This document shows, one piece after another, positions 11,166 to 22,744 of a DNA stretch of 64,000 nucleotides. The stretch's first letter is position 1. Each line of letters starts with the position of its first letter. The stretch spans positions 252,231,510 to 252,295,509 of the forward strand of contig NC_092877.1 of assembly GCF_028372415.1 (NCBI RefSeq). The letters are read 5' to 3'. The position numbers were made by a program, and so were the translations under genes. The notes under the pieces are model-generated. The model saw only the letters and a list, made by a program, of their open reading frames with translations, was not told the origin of the DNA and did not search any database. The stretch is from Notamacropus eugenii (Eukaryota > Chordata > Mammalia > Diprotodontia > Macropodidae).

Positions 11166-13232
11166 CATATTTTTGCCCTATAGTACATAGTAGCAACTTT
11201 TAAAAAGAAAAGGTATGTGTTATTTTCAAGAAGCAGGTGCAAAAAAGAAAGAAAAATGTAGGAGTGGCAGTAATTTGGATGACCGATGACTTGAATCTTG
11301 GGATTTGCTGATGGGAAAAATTTATGAAAAGAATAGTGAACTATGGATCTTGTTAGGCCCTTTTGTCATAGTAAAACTGCCTTATTTAAGTAGACTGGAG
11401 ACCTTTATCTGATGACAGACTACAGGTAAATATTTGCAAGTAAGACTTTTAGGAGTGGGACTTTTAAAGGAAGCCACTATTATTTAAGAGAAATTATTTT
11501 GGTATTTGCACATCATAAACCTTAGCTCAGAATAACAAGTCTTTTTATTAACAAAGTGATAGATTTTGAAGGGCAATTCCTCTTTTTTCTCTTTATTTTA
11601 ATCTTATCCTTCCTACAATTCCATTATAATGCTTTGCCTAAATTTCTTTACTCTCTCACTCCCTCTAATTCTTTTCAATCTTCCTATTCCTTCATTCTAG
11701 GCATACGTGATATATGTTAATATGTTTATTGAGAGACTTCTCATTTTTTCATGTTACTATTAGACTTGGACACATAAAGAGCACATTCTTTAAGTGCTCC
11801 AAAGAGAAAATTCACCATATATCCCCTGCTATTCCATAGTCAAACTTATGGTTGTCAACCACATACAAAATTGTCATCTTTGTAAAGGTATTCTTTCAGG
11901 TTGCTGATAAATGTATATTGCAACAGTTCCAGAAGTCTTAAGTGGTTAATAATACTGTAGATGTATGGTTGGAAAGAATCCGAAATGTCAACTAGTCCAA
12001 CACTAGCATTGTATAGAAGAAAACATTGAGGCTCATGGACAGGGTGTGTTTGTAAACATCTGTTTAAAAAGAAAAAAAGGAACCAAACACACACTTTAAA
12101 TTTTGATTTGCGTTCTTACTATTTTTCTCTATTATTTTCTTAAAATCAAATGATCAACAAAACAATAAGTCAAGTTCTGATTTTGAGGGTTACCAATTTA
12201 CTTATGTTTTAAATGATGACTTTGATAATTCAGCTCAAGTTTGCTCAAGTAAGGTGGCTGTGGACTTGACCCAGGCGGGCTATACAGTCAAGTTATAAGA
12301 GATGGAATTTGATCTGAATCCTCAGACTCCACAGTCAGTGATCGTTATCTTGCTTCTGTTTGGTAGATGGGTTAAATCTAAATTGATACTCACATTATAG
12401 TGCTTATAGAAAGAATATTTTCTCCTTATTCCTTTTCAACTATGTCAGCAACTTAAATCACAAAGGCTCTATTTTCATTCAGGTAGTTATGGAGGTAGTC
12501 TATTTTTCTAAATGTAGTCATTTCTATTTGTGGAGCAACCATCTGAATTTGAGTAAGCACATCTTCTTTGGTAATTCAGTATATGCCAAAATGATTATTA
12601 GAATCAAATTTTCTAGAAAGGGCTAGGAATGGATCCAGTTGATTACTTGTGCAGAATGATAGGTGTTCAATAAATTGGCCCACAGTTCCAGATTCTGCCT
12701 TAAACTGACGCTATAAAGGTATTAAAATGCTTTCAGATGTGATGTTTCTGTGTGGTCATCTTTGACGATAATTCAGCTACTATTCATTTAAATAACTTAC
12801 TTTATATAAGCTTGGGCAACTTCAGGTAGAAGTTCTAAGAAGCTCTAAGAGCTACTTCAGTTCCTGTTCTGTGAAAGAATCCAGTAGGTTAATAGTTCTT
12901 GAACCCACTTAATAGTACAGCCTCAAATGCCATCGGGATACTAATGTTGACACATCTGATGAAAATCAGACTGGGTGTGACAGAGTAAATGAGATTTCTT
13001 CACTCTGATTTTACCATAATTTTTACACTTTTGAATTAAAGTTTTGGATTTTTCAAGTTCTGAATCTCTAAATTTATGTTCTTATTCAAGAAAGGGAGAG
13101 ATTTCTCTCTTAATAGACCTATTTATCACAGTAACAGCTCTGATGGTATAATGAACAAGGACTTGTTCCCCCTACTATCTTCATTTGAGCCTAAAGAATG
13201 TTATTGCATAAGGATGTCATTGCACGAGGCTT
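11166..13232. other. Unclassified intergenic sequence
   Basis: No gene recognised. A MIR-like stretch lies at about 11960-12060 ('gaaatgtcaactagtccaac', then 'aaaacattgaggctcatgg'). The rest, up to the LSM4 retrocopy, is unassigned and is the only DNA that could hold a cryptic promoter for that copy. Confidence 0.4.
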
Positions 13233-13246
13233 AGAAAGTGCTTCTT
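13233..13246. repeat. Target-site duplication, left copy (LSM4 retrocopy)
   Basis: AGAAAGTGCTTCTT, identical to 15419-15432. The junction TT|AGAA fits the loose TT|AAAA preference of the L1 endonuclease. Confidence 0.95.
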
Positions 13247-13289
13247 GGAGCAGCCCCGGCCCTGTCCCCACCCCGGCGCGGCCGGCACC

Positions 13290-13709
13290 ATGTTGCCCTT
13301 ATCCTTACTGAAGACAGCCCAGAATCACCCCATGTTGGTAGAACTAAAAAATGGTGAAACCTACAATGGGCACCTTGTGAGCTGCGATAATTGGATGAAC
13401 ATCAGTTTGAGAGAGGTCATCTGTACATCTAGGGATGGTGATAAGTTCTGGCGAATGCCTGAGTATTACATTCGAGGCAGCACCATTAAATATTTGCGGA
13501 TTCCGGATGAAATTATTGACATGGTGAAAGAAGAGGTGGTGCCCAAGGGCAGGGACCGAGGTGGCTTGCAGCAGCAGAAGCAGCAGAAGGGGCGTGGTGC
13601 AGGCGGAGCTGGCCGAGGTGTGTTTGGAGGTCGAGGCCAAAGAGGAATTCCTGGCAGCGGAAGAGGACAGCAGGAGAAAAAGCCAGGCCGGCAGGCTGGG
13701 AAGCAATGA
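13290..13709 (+). CDS. LSM4: LSM4-like U6 snRNA-associated Sm-like protein (intact retrocopy frame)
   Basis: A 139-codon frame that starts at the ATG after 'gccggcacc' (a good Kozak context) and stops at TGA 13707-13709. The open frame extends upstream to 13245 only through a TTG codon and leader sequence, so I do not use it. LSM4 is a subunit of the LSM1-7 ring (cytoplasmic mRNA decapping and decay) and of LSM2-8 (binds the U6 snRNA 3' end, nuclear splicing). Residues 1-75 form the Sm fold, with the Sm1 region around '[14 protein letters not shown]' and the Sm2 motif '[15 protein letters not shown]' both preserved. Residues 86-139 are the Arg-Gly-rich, Gln/Lys tail ending in '[10 protein letters not shown]'. 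The length equals that of human LSM4 as I recall it. Relative to that sequence there are a few substitutions (for example Asn39 to Ser, Cys59 to Tyr, Ala85 to Pro), some of which may be marsupial-specific. It carries no stop or frameshift. It may be a young silent retrocopy or an expressed retrogene; the sequence alone does not decide. Confidence 0.85.
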   Translation: MLPLSLLKTAQNHPMLVELKNGETYNGHLVSCDNWMNISLREVICTSRDGDKFWRMPEYYIRGSTIKYLRIPDEIIDMVKEEVVPKGRDRGGLQQQKQQKGRGAGGAGRGVFGGRGQRGIPGSGRGQQEKKPGRQAGKQ

Positions 13710-15381
13710 AGGCGTGGCCATGACCTTGGCCTGGCCTGAGCAGAGACTTTGACGGGAAGACCCCTGTGCTGCTGCCTTGCACTGGCCTCGTATCCTATTT
13801 CTAATTTTTGGTTAATGAATCTGTTTTTTTAAAAAACAGTTGGGGGCCGGGCAAGTGTTGGGGAAGAATTCCATGAATCATATCTTTTGTAGTCCTTTGA
13901 AATCCTCTTCTTTAGGTAAAGTAAGTAGTCATTGGCTCACTTGTTTTAGCCTCCATTCTAGAGTTAGAAACATCAGGGGGGCTTTTCAGTTTTTTGGCAT
14001 CCTTGGTTCCTGGGGACTTGATTTAAAGATTCTGAACCCTTTTTTTAGTGTAGCCGAACATGGTGGTCTTTGCTCCTGTTTTAAGGGTGTTTCGGGCATT
14101 TCCACAGTGGTTTTCTTGTGCTGCCGTCTGTCTTATGATGTTTGCTTTAAGATTTGGGCATTTCTGACACATGGCAGGTTTTTTCCTTCAAAGTTACAAG
14201 CCCTGAAACTATCAGGAAGGTGTTTCCTTTAAGTCTGTTCCCCAACCTTGCTTCTTCTTTTTTTTAAACTAAAAATAGAGGTTGGAATTTGTTTCAGAGA
14301 AAAATCATTAGAGTTGTTTTCCCTTCTCCTCTGAGCATTTGTTTTGGGGAAACCACTTTAGTTTGTGTGACTGAAATAAAAATAATACAACCATAAGCTG
14401 AAAACTAATAATTCCTTTCTACATGCCCAACAGATGAGCATGTGATTTCTTCATTCTCAGGCTGTCATGGAGCATATTTCTACTCTTGCTCCCTGAGGAA
14501 ACTCCACTCTCTAGAAAGATGGTGGTTTTGGGTAGTGTACTGTACACTTTCTCTGTGGCACCAGAGCTGTCCCCTGGCAAATCTCCTATCCTGCTTTTCT
14601 GACACGTGTGACCCTTTCAGAAGTTAAACTAGTATACAGAAACACTGGCTACTTCAAAGAACTTTTTAAGCGTCAATATTCTAGAGATAGAAATAGAAGA
14701 TTTACGTCTATTTCAATGGTTTTAAAATCTAACATCCTGCACATTTCTTTCATTTCGGGGTGGGGTGGGAGTTCTCACCTTCCTTTCCCCTCTTTTCCAT
14801 TTCTGCAGAAACATTTCACGTATGGAGATTTTAGCCAGGATTTTGCTTTGAAATGATTCTCTGAAATGTGCATGGAGAACATTTGCAGACACCTGAAGTG
14901 TGGGCAGACTTCAGCCCTTTGGATGTACCTTTTAAAGTGTGTGGCAGGGGAGTTTGTACTATTTGTATTTGCTGTCCTGGGTCTCTTACAGTCACTATTT
15001 CCTATCCTGGGAAAACCTCAAAATGAAGCTATATAGGGATGGAGCAAAAAATACTTGAAAAAACATTCTCATTGAGTTTTAAAAGGAGTTCACACTCCTT
15101 TAGGAATAAGAAACCTATTTCCTCTAAAAATAAGAGATTGTATATTTTATCTCAATAATTTATCTTGAAAAATAGAGCCAGATTTTTGGGGGTGGGAGTG
15201 AGTGGCAGGGATGACATGGTAACAAGAAGGTTTTATCTGAGACAACTCTCCCTTTTAAAAAAAACAAACAAACAAACCATATCCAGTGTTGTAAGCAAGA
15301 AACTCCATAGGTTACCAAGGTTTTATATATGCATATTTTCTCCATGATGACTTGGCTGAACCCATCCTGAATGGTGATTGG

Positions 15382-15387
15382 AATAAA
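15382..15387 (+). promoter_or_regulatory. Polyadenylation signal AATAAA of the LSM4 retrocopy
   Basis: AATAAA about 20 bases before the A-rich tail, as expected for the mRNA template that was reverse transcribed. If the copy were transcribed it could still act as a 3'-end signal. Confidence 0.85.
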
Positions 15388-15418
15388 TGCAATGTTGACC
15401 TAAAGAAAAAAAAAAAAA

Positions 15419-15432
15419 AGAAAGTGCTTCTT
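15419..15432. repeat. Target-site duplication, right copy (LSM4 retrocopy)
   Basis: AGAAAGTGCTTCTT directly after the A-rich tail, identical to 13233-13246. Perfect identity suggests a fairly recent insertion. Confidence 0.95.
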
Positions 15433-17155
15433 AAGTTAAAAAGATGATGTCTGACTGACTGACAGTGAGGTGGCACCAGGTATCATGCACTCCTATACAA
15501 TCTATCTTTAAAAATAGTCATTTTTAGCATTCATTAAAATTATATTTTCTGCTTTTAGGTTTATAATTTTTTATTCAGGGGTTGATTTCCTTGATACAAG
15601 TTGCTGTTCTAATATTGTACTTAATCTTTGCATTAAATTTTATTTAATGAACACTTCACCACCAAATTATTTTATTCCATCTTCCTCTTTCAGTCATGAT
15701 TCTTCTGTGAGAACTGTGATGGTCACCAAAAGATTCTGTTAATATAGTGATTTTGAAAAATGAGTTTGCAATCTTCAGATAATATAAAAAAGTTAAAGAA
15801 AGTGAAATTGATACAAGGCAGAAAAACTGGATTCTAGTTTTGATCATGGTCAACTTGGGTTCTCAGGTCCTCAAGACTTTAGTTGTTGCTCTTATTATTC
15901 TTTTAAAAAAAAATCTATGATTGTACTAGATGTCTTAAATTGTTACATTTAATTTTGAAATTCAGTGAATTAGACTGTCAGGTGAATTTTTTCTTTTCTC
16001 ATCATCAAAGAGTGACATTTATTATACCATTCCTTATAAACCCAGTAAATCAAACAATTACTTATTATTTGGAGAGTTAGGGGGCTAGGGAAGAACCAAG
16101 AGAAAAAACCAATTTACTAACATGATCATTATAGCAGTGGGCTGAACCAAGTAAGGAAAAATTTAAATGAATGTTAATTGCTCAATTTATCCTCTTTCGT
16201 ACCCCAACAACTCCATATAAACATGGAGAAACTGTAATAATTGAGAAGTGGCAGAGTTATTCCCAGGGTCATGATCTCAGAAAAAGTAATGCAAGTAGAT
16301 TTTGTTGCAACTGATGTTTAGATTTATCTCTCTGTTAATATCTATTTAAATGCATTGAGGCCACTGAGGCCATGCCTTTTTATCTTCTAGGGTAAATCAA
16401 CAATGTGGAACGGATATTTTAGCAGACTAACCAGCTACCTGCAAAATCTTTCAATGAAATATAGCTGGGAATCTTGTGGGTAAAAAAAATTAGTGTAAAG
16501 AAATTTGCAAGTCAAGGCATTAACAGTCACATTAAAAAAAAAAAAAAACACACCAAAAAACCAAAATTTACTGAATATACCCAGTTCAAATGGCTGACTG
16601 CTAGAGGAAATGATCCTAATAGCAACAAAGTGAGAATTCTTAGCATACATACTAAGATTCTCCAAGGCTGAAAGAGATACATGAAGGGTATTGCTACCTG
16701 AAATTCAAACAAAATTCAGATGTCTACTTTTCTACTTTTTGCTCTTTCTTACAGATCTAATATTGTTTTCCATTAAAGTATAGTCTATTTTTTAATCATT
16801 TTCTCCCATTTCTTTTTATACTTCATAGTTCAAAATTTCCTTTTCGCTTATTGACAATCCAGAATTTGAAAGATGTTAATGTAAAACATATGCCTATCAA
16901 GAATTCTGTGCTTAAGAAACTTTAATTTGTATTATTTGACTGTGAGGAAACTATTTACGAAGGAAGTTTTGATTTTTTAAATCTCAGATAATCAATATAG
17001 AGCAGAGGAAATAAAGCCTCCAAAAAGCACATATACTTTAATATGAATACTTTATGGGGGGGAAAGTTTGAATTTGATGTATATCAGAGATAAAAATCAT
17101 GACCATGTAGCAAATTTGTTTGTATGAAATTTGATAAATGATTCTATTTAAATGA
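15433..17155. other. Unclassified AT-rich intergenic sequence
   Basis: No gene recognised. A weak MIR-like stretch occurs near 15815-15880. An A-run at 16533-16548 gives spurious Lys/Phe-rich frames. Confidence 0.4.
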
Positions 17156-17159
17156 CTAG

Positions 17160-17415
17160 TATTTGAGAGTTGATAATAATGACATCACATTTTAAAGTTC
17201 TTAAAATGCTTTATAGACACACTTCTCTATATCTCCATAACAAGCCAGGAAGGTAGGTAATATAGAAATGTATAAAGCAGGAAACAGGCTTAAAGAGATT
17301 AATGATTAGTTGTCCATGATCATACAGGTGATAAGTATTAGGTGACATTCAAGTCTGAGTTTTCTGGACCCCATGGTCAGCACTTTCTGTCCATTATGCC
17401 CATGCTACCTCCTGT
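17160..17415 (-). mobile_element. MIR-like repeat, antisense
   Basis: Ordered landmarks are 'ttaaaatgctttatagacac', 'ccataacaagccaggaaggt', 'caggaaacaggcttaaagag', 'ccatgatcatacaggtgata' and 'ggtcagcactttctgtccat'. These match the common 'aaccctgtgaggtagg ... gaggaaactgagg ... aaggtcacacag ... cagcactctatccact' layout. A second similar but shorter copy lies at 17560-17720. Confidence 0.6.
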
Positions 17416-17559
17416 TGGGGTGAACTAAGCATAAATAAAAGTTCAGAGTAATTTAAGTTTCATATCTACAATGTCACTTGGAACTAAGTGATTATGATAT
17501 TAATGTTCAAATTAAACTTGGTATTTTTACTAAAACTACTATTGAAATATTTATATGGT

Positions 17560-17720
17560 ACTTTACAGTTAAAATGTTTTCCCAGACAACTTAATTTGAT
17601 TGCAATAATAGCCCTGTGGTGATGAATTAATGTATTGTTACCTCCATTTTGAAATTGAATGTACGAAGCGTCTTCATGTTAAGTGACTGATCCAAGGTCA
17701 TGTTTAATGAGTGGCAAACC
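17560..17720 (-). mobile_element. MIR-like repeat, antisense
   Basis: Contains 'tttacagttaaaatgttttc', 'caataatagccctgtggtga' and 'ctgatccaaggtcatgttta', in the same order as the copy just upstream. Confidence 0.5.
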
Positions 17721-19370
17721 ACATTCATTCAGAGTTAAAAGTTTTGAGTTTTTAAAGAGAATTTCCCAGTTTATCTATTTTTGTCATGGCTGCAGTTGAT
17801 TATTAGAAAATACACTCAAGGTTGCTCAAGGCATAGGGTTAGACTTGCTACATAAGTTGAGTTCTGGGGATGAAATTAGTTACATTCACATAGAAGAAAA
17901 ATAAAAGATTACTTTGTAGGATTACCTAAGATACAGACAGCAGAATCTTTGAAAGGAAAAATACTATTTCTTTATCAAAAAATAGAACAATATTTAGACT
18001 CTTCTGATCAAAGTACTATTTCTTCATATTCAAGATGGAGAAGATAAACACAAAATACCAATTACAGTAAATACAGACCGTAGTACTAATTTTTACTTTA
18101 AGGTAAATGCCACTTCAAAGTAAACTTTGAACACATTATTTCACAAGAAATGCATGTGTATATCTAATCAAACATCTGCCAGTACTGTGATCACAAGATG
18201 TCCTGATTCTATCAGTTTCAGAAACTATAGGACACTCTGATCTCCTATGTTACCTGAAATGTTTTCTTAAGAAGTTTTGCAATAGATAAGCTGCCTTTGT
18301 GTGAAATAGTTGGCAGAATTAATTCAAACTGCATTGTCAGAGATTATGAAGAATAAGTTAATTAACTGGAAATAATGTGTCAAACCTTGCAGAAAACAAA
18401 GATTTATATCAGCAGGCATATTCGAATAATAGGAATGAAGGTCATGCTCACTGCTTGTCCACCTTAGTTTTACAACCCAGAGTTGAAAGGGAACTTCCCC
18501 CATTTAGTTCATCTCATACCTGAGGAAGAATCTTCCTGGACACTTGATATACTATTAGATGGGGGATCATAATCACAGAGGGGAAATGAAGAATTTGAGA
18601 TTATGGAAATATCAGTGATGGTCAGAATTAAGATGTGACCTAGCAGGGATTGAGTGCCCATAGCAGAGAGTCTAGATGCAGACCATGATTATTTAGAGTA
18701 ATTAATGAATTATAAGATCAAGTTGTTCAAAGTGACCAAGTAATGTATAAAAGACATCCCCATGCCAAAGTATGAAGACAAGAATAAGGATGAAGAGTTA
18801 AGAGTGAACCAGATTATGTATATCTTTGGAAATACAAGTTCCTGGAGGTGAGTAAATAGAGTCACACAGGTCTGAATGAGTTATATAAATGAATGGACTG
18901 GAATTTAAAAGAGGAAAGGAGGTTCCTGAGTCATGAGGATAGAAGGAAATTATATAATTAGTAGTCAGGAGTAAAAAATAGTTGGTTAGAAAAAAAATCC
19001 CATATGTACTCAATGTCCTCTAAAGAGAGGTTTGCATGAATACTAAGAGATAGATGGAGAAATAAAGAGATGGAAGATAAAGGAAAAGTAATATTATAAC
19101 ATAGGTTTAGGAAAGGTATTAGAGGGCATAACAAAATGAAAGGATTTAGGACAGGGAAGGAGGAGTATGACTGAGGAAGATAGGGTATGAGTTCAAGAAA
19201 GCATAACAGGTAAGATTCCCTAGGCATCTCAAACTCACATATACAAAACAGCTTTTCCCTAAATCCACTTTTCTTCTTAAACTCAGTTTCTATGGAGGCT
19301 GCCATCATGCTTCCAGTTAATCAGAATAACAAATTTTTCCCTTTCTCATTGTTAATAACTTCTAGTCAAT
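17721..19370. other. Unclassified AT-rich intergenic sequence
   Basis: No gene or named repeat supported. Minus-strand open frames around 18.8-19.3 kb look like chance frames. Confidence 0.4.
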
Positions 19371-19374
19371 GAAT

Positions 19375-19730
19375 TAAAAAAAACATCAATGCCATGTCCA
19401 CAATTTCTCTTGTTATCTGTTCTCTTCTCTCACATAGCCACCACTTTAGTTTAGGCTCACTGTCACTTCTCACCAAGACAATTGCAGTAGCTTTCAGACA
19501 GGTCATTCTGTCTCTGGTCTTTCCTCTTTCCTATCAATCCTTCACATAATTTCTAAATTAACATTTCTGAAGCACAGATATGACCATGTCTTCATCCTGG
19601 GCAAAAAATTCCAGTGGTTCTCCTTGCCTCTAGTATACAATTTGTTTTGATTTTAAATCCCTTCATTGTCAGTTCCCAGGCTACTTTTTATCTGCTGTAA
19701 TTTTAGATTATTTTTCCTTGGGCACCCTGT
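19375..19730 (+). mobile_element. L2 LINE, 3' portion
   Basis: Contains the L2 landmarks 'accaagacaattgcagtagc' (19473), 'gcacagatatgaccatgtct' (19572) and 'ccagtggttctccttgcctc' (19610). Sense orientation, diverged. Confidence 0.7.
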
Positions 19731-19794
19731 GTTCTAGAGAAACTGGTCCTTGTTTATTCCTAAATAATACTTCTCACTCTTTTTATCTACTACA

Positions 19795-19985
19795 TTAAAG
19801 AGTGGTAAGTATGAGTTAAGAGATTTGGATTCAGAAGATCTGAATACAAGTATTAGCTCCTTGAGTGAACTTAGGCAAGTCACTAAAATTCCCAGAGCCT
19901 CAGTAATAACACTTTCTCAACTTATCTTCCAGGTTTGTTGTGGAGAATCAGATAATATATAAAGTACAATATAGATGTTATCTTT
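19795..19985 (+). mobile_element. CORE-SINE/MIR remnant
   Basis: Contains 'gagatttggattcagaagat', 'cttaggcaagtcactaaaat', 'agcctcagtaataacac' and a 3' part 'ataaagtacaatatagatgt'. Confidence 0.6.
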
Positions 19986-20599
19986 TCTATTTAAACACTC
20001 TCTCTCAGTTGCTTCTACATGTTGCCCTGTTTTGTGTTTGTACGCTGTTTTATTTTGCTTAGTAATCATCATGCCTATAAGTAATGAGCTAATTGCTCTG
20101 AAATTTCTGACATTTAGGAAGTTCATAGTGGATAAACAATGTATTTAAAAGGAGCTGTTTTATAAAATATATTCCTCTGTCATTATTTGAAAGATTAGTT
20201 TTTGGATTATTTTATTTCTTTTCGCAAGAAACTAGCTGATATTACCAATATTCCTGATAACATTCTTTAGAATGTCTAATTTTCCATAATAACCATGATT
20301 TTTATGTGTCTGCAGCTTACATATAAACATTCACTTACAGCAAAATATAGTATCTTGTTTATAGAAAGAGGAATTTATATTCTTTATGGCAAGCTGTTTC
20401 ACAAGGTGCTTAAAACAAGTTGGTAATAATCTTGCATTACCTTTCATCGCTTTGAAGAGTTAATGTCTTCTTTAGAGTATCAGATGAACATACACTATTT
20501 CACAATGTCTTTATCTTGATGTTGAATGGCTTATTCTTGTTGTAAATGACCCAGAGTTAGTCTACTTGTTCTTGGAAGACAAAAAGTGCCATTTCGTAT

Positions 20600-20805
20600 A
20601 ATGTAAAGAGCATGGAATTTGAAAGAGTCTGGAGACCCAGGATCTGGACTTGAATACTAGTACTGATGTTCTGATATTTACGAGGAATGTGGTCTTAGGC
20701 AATCAATGAACTTCTCAGAGCATTTATTTCCTCATATGTAAGATGGAGAAAATGATACTGGGTACTATCTACCTCATAGAATAATTTTGAAGAAAGTGCC
20801 CTGAT
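20600..20805 (+). mobile_element. CORE-SINE/MIR remnant
   Basis: Contains 'gtctggagacccaggatctg', 'gtggtcttaggcaatcaatg' and 'ttcctcatatgtaagatgga', in the canonical order. Confidence 0.65.
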
Positions 20806-21177
20806 TTTATCTTGTTCATTTTAAATTTAATGAAGAGATACACAGTTCATATTCACAGGGAACACTAATCATTTCATTAATTAAAGAAAAGATATAACAA
20901 TGGATATTTTGGCACAACAAAAGAATTTTGGGACAGACTACATAGCAGAACAAATGGAGGTCACCTCCACTGGTCACCTGTGCTGGGACAGTATGGATGA
21001 AAAATCATTGAGAAATTCTATGTTCCAGGAAAGAGAAAGGCAAGATCAACCAGACTATGTTTTTAAGGACTTAATCTAATAATGTAAATATGGAGTGATC
21101 TTAGTCATTTCTAACATTTGGGGCACATTATTTTATATTCTGGAGTGAAAAAAAGAGAGAGATAGAATTAATGTTCA

Positions 21178-21575
21178 TTAAAACTGCATTTGACTTCTTA
21201 AAAAAAAAAAATCCCAATGGTGGTTCTCAAGGCAAAATGCCTTCCACACTCAGAGAAAGAAATATGGAAGTCATTCGCAAAATGTAGCAGATCATGTTTG
21301 TGTATGCGTATGTTTTTGTGTATCATGTTTTGATTTGTTATATGATTTCTTTCATTTATTTTAGTCTGACTACATAGCATGACTCTAGTGAAAATATACT
21401 CAATAGGAAAGTATATGTAGAACCTATACAGAATTGTATGCAGTCGTGGGGAGGGAGGGGGGTGGTGGGGGGTAGGTGTTGGGGGGATAAAATCTCAATT
21501 GTATGGCAGTGCTTGTTAAACATTAAAAAATAATAAAAAAAAATCTGCATCAATAAAAAAAAAAGAAAAAAAACT
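21178..21575 (+). mobile_element. L1 3' end, sense, severely 5'-truncated
   Basis: Matches the 3' UTR of the L1 copy that ends at 35.69 kb: 'caaggcaaaatgccttccac' (21229), 'tgtagcagatcatgt' and 'tgactctagtgaaaatatac', then the G-rich tract 21448-21486 and 'tctcaattgtatggcagtgc', ending in an A-rich tail. Likely target duplications are 'aaactgcatttgact' near 21180 and 'aaactgcatctgatt' near 21570. Only about 370 bp of the 3' UTR were copied. Confidence 0.8.
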
Positions 21576-21739
21576 GCATCTGATTACATAAGTGACACCT
21601 GAGGATTCTTTCAAAACTTTTCAGTCAGTGGCTATCCTTTGGAATGAACCAGTTACTCAAAACTTTTTCTGCTTTGTTTTTCCCATTCCCTATGGCCAAG
21701 TCTGATTAGATTGTCTTAATCACTAACGATTAAAGTTAT

Positions 21740-22470
21740 GAATTATTGAGAGCTGGATATCCAATAGACATCCTAAATGTCCCAAATACTTCATTACTTT
21801 CCCCTTAACCTGTCCACCCCCTCTACCTTCTCTATTACAGTAGAGGACAACACCATTCTCTCCCTCAGGCTAGCGTGCTAAGGGTTATCCTCAATTCCTT
21901 GCTATCTAACATGTCCCATATCTAATCTGTTGTTATAGCATGTCAATTTCACGTTTTTCAGCATCTTTCAAATGTACCCTTTTTACCCTTCTGACACTGC
22001 TACACTTCCAGTGCAGGCCTATCACCTCACAGCTAAGCTACTGCAATAGCCTACTAGTTGTTCTGCCTGCCTCAGGTCTCTCTCCATTTCATTCTACCAT
22101 TCAGCAAACAAAATGATTTTTTTCTAAAATACAGATTTGATCATGTCATATTGACCCCCCAACACACAAGGAATTTCATTCACTCCTTATTTGCTCCAGG
22201 ATCAAATATAAAATCATCTATTTGATGTTTAAAGCCCTTTATCATTTAGTCTTTACCCATCACTTCCGCCTGAGTCCAGTCTTTTTATTCCTTACTCCCT
22301 GCTACTATTCCTTGAGCTATTGACACTGGTCTCTCTGCTTTTACAGGAACTCCTGTTTCTCAGGTACAGGAATTTTCTTTGGCTGTAAGTTCCCATTAAA
22401 ATCCCATCTTCTGAAGGAAGTTTTTCTGCAACCCTTGAGGGCAGATGCTGATAATACCCTTTTCCTTTCT
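21740..22470 (+). mobile_element. L2 LINE, 3' portion
   Basis: Landmarks in order are 'gttatcctcaattccttgct' (21884), 'ctactgcaatagcctactag' (22038), 'acagatttgatcatgtcata' (22131), 'aaagccctttatcatttagt' and 'ctgtttctcaggtacaggaa'. One of the better preserved L2 copies in the window. Confidence 0.75.
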
Positions 22471-22744
22471 AAAAAATACATCCTAATATCCTTAATTTTA
22501 AGTTTCTATAATATTTTTCTAGTGTTTTTCACATGTCCCATTGAAAACCAGAAAATGAGTCTCCCCTACATCCTCATAAAGAATATTAAAATATGTGATG
22601 TGGATAATAAGTTTTTATTATTAAAAATCTTTTAATACTGGTAGTTAGCTTTTTATGTACTTGGGATAGGAGAAGAGAAAGATTTAATTAAGAGAAGGTT
22701 AAGATATGAGGATTGAAAATTTTCTACACTAGTCATTCCCCAAT

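Larger units (their letters stand above)
13247..15418 (+). mobile_element. LSM4: Processed retrocopy of LSM4 mRNA
   Basis: A single uninterrupted copy of the LSM4 transcript: about 43 bases of GC-rich 5' leader, the full reading frame, about 1.7 kb of 3' UTR, an AATAAA at 15382-15387 and an A-rich tail ending at about 15419. Exact 14-bp duplications flank it. Lack of introns, the A tail and the TSD show L1-mediated reverse transcription of an mRNA. The GC-rich leader contrasts with the AT-rich surroundings. The 3' UTR is longer than I would expect for the shortest LSM4 mRNA forms. The AAATAAA near 14374 could be an earlier poly(A) site in the parent gene. Confidence 0.95.

Noticed and set aside
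13245-13289. N-terminal extension of the LSM4 frame
   Set aside because: The frame is open upstream only from a TTG codon through the GC-rich leader. The conserved LSM4 start is the ATG at 13290.
13344-13782. Minus-strand and alternative-frame ORFs over LSM4
   Set aside because: Shadows of the GC-rich coding sequence with no known protein features.
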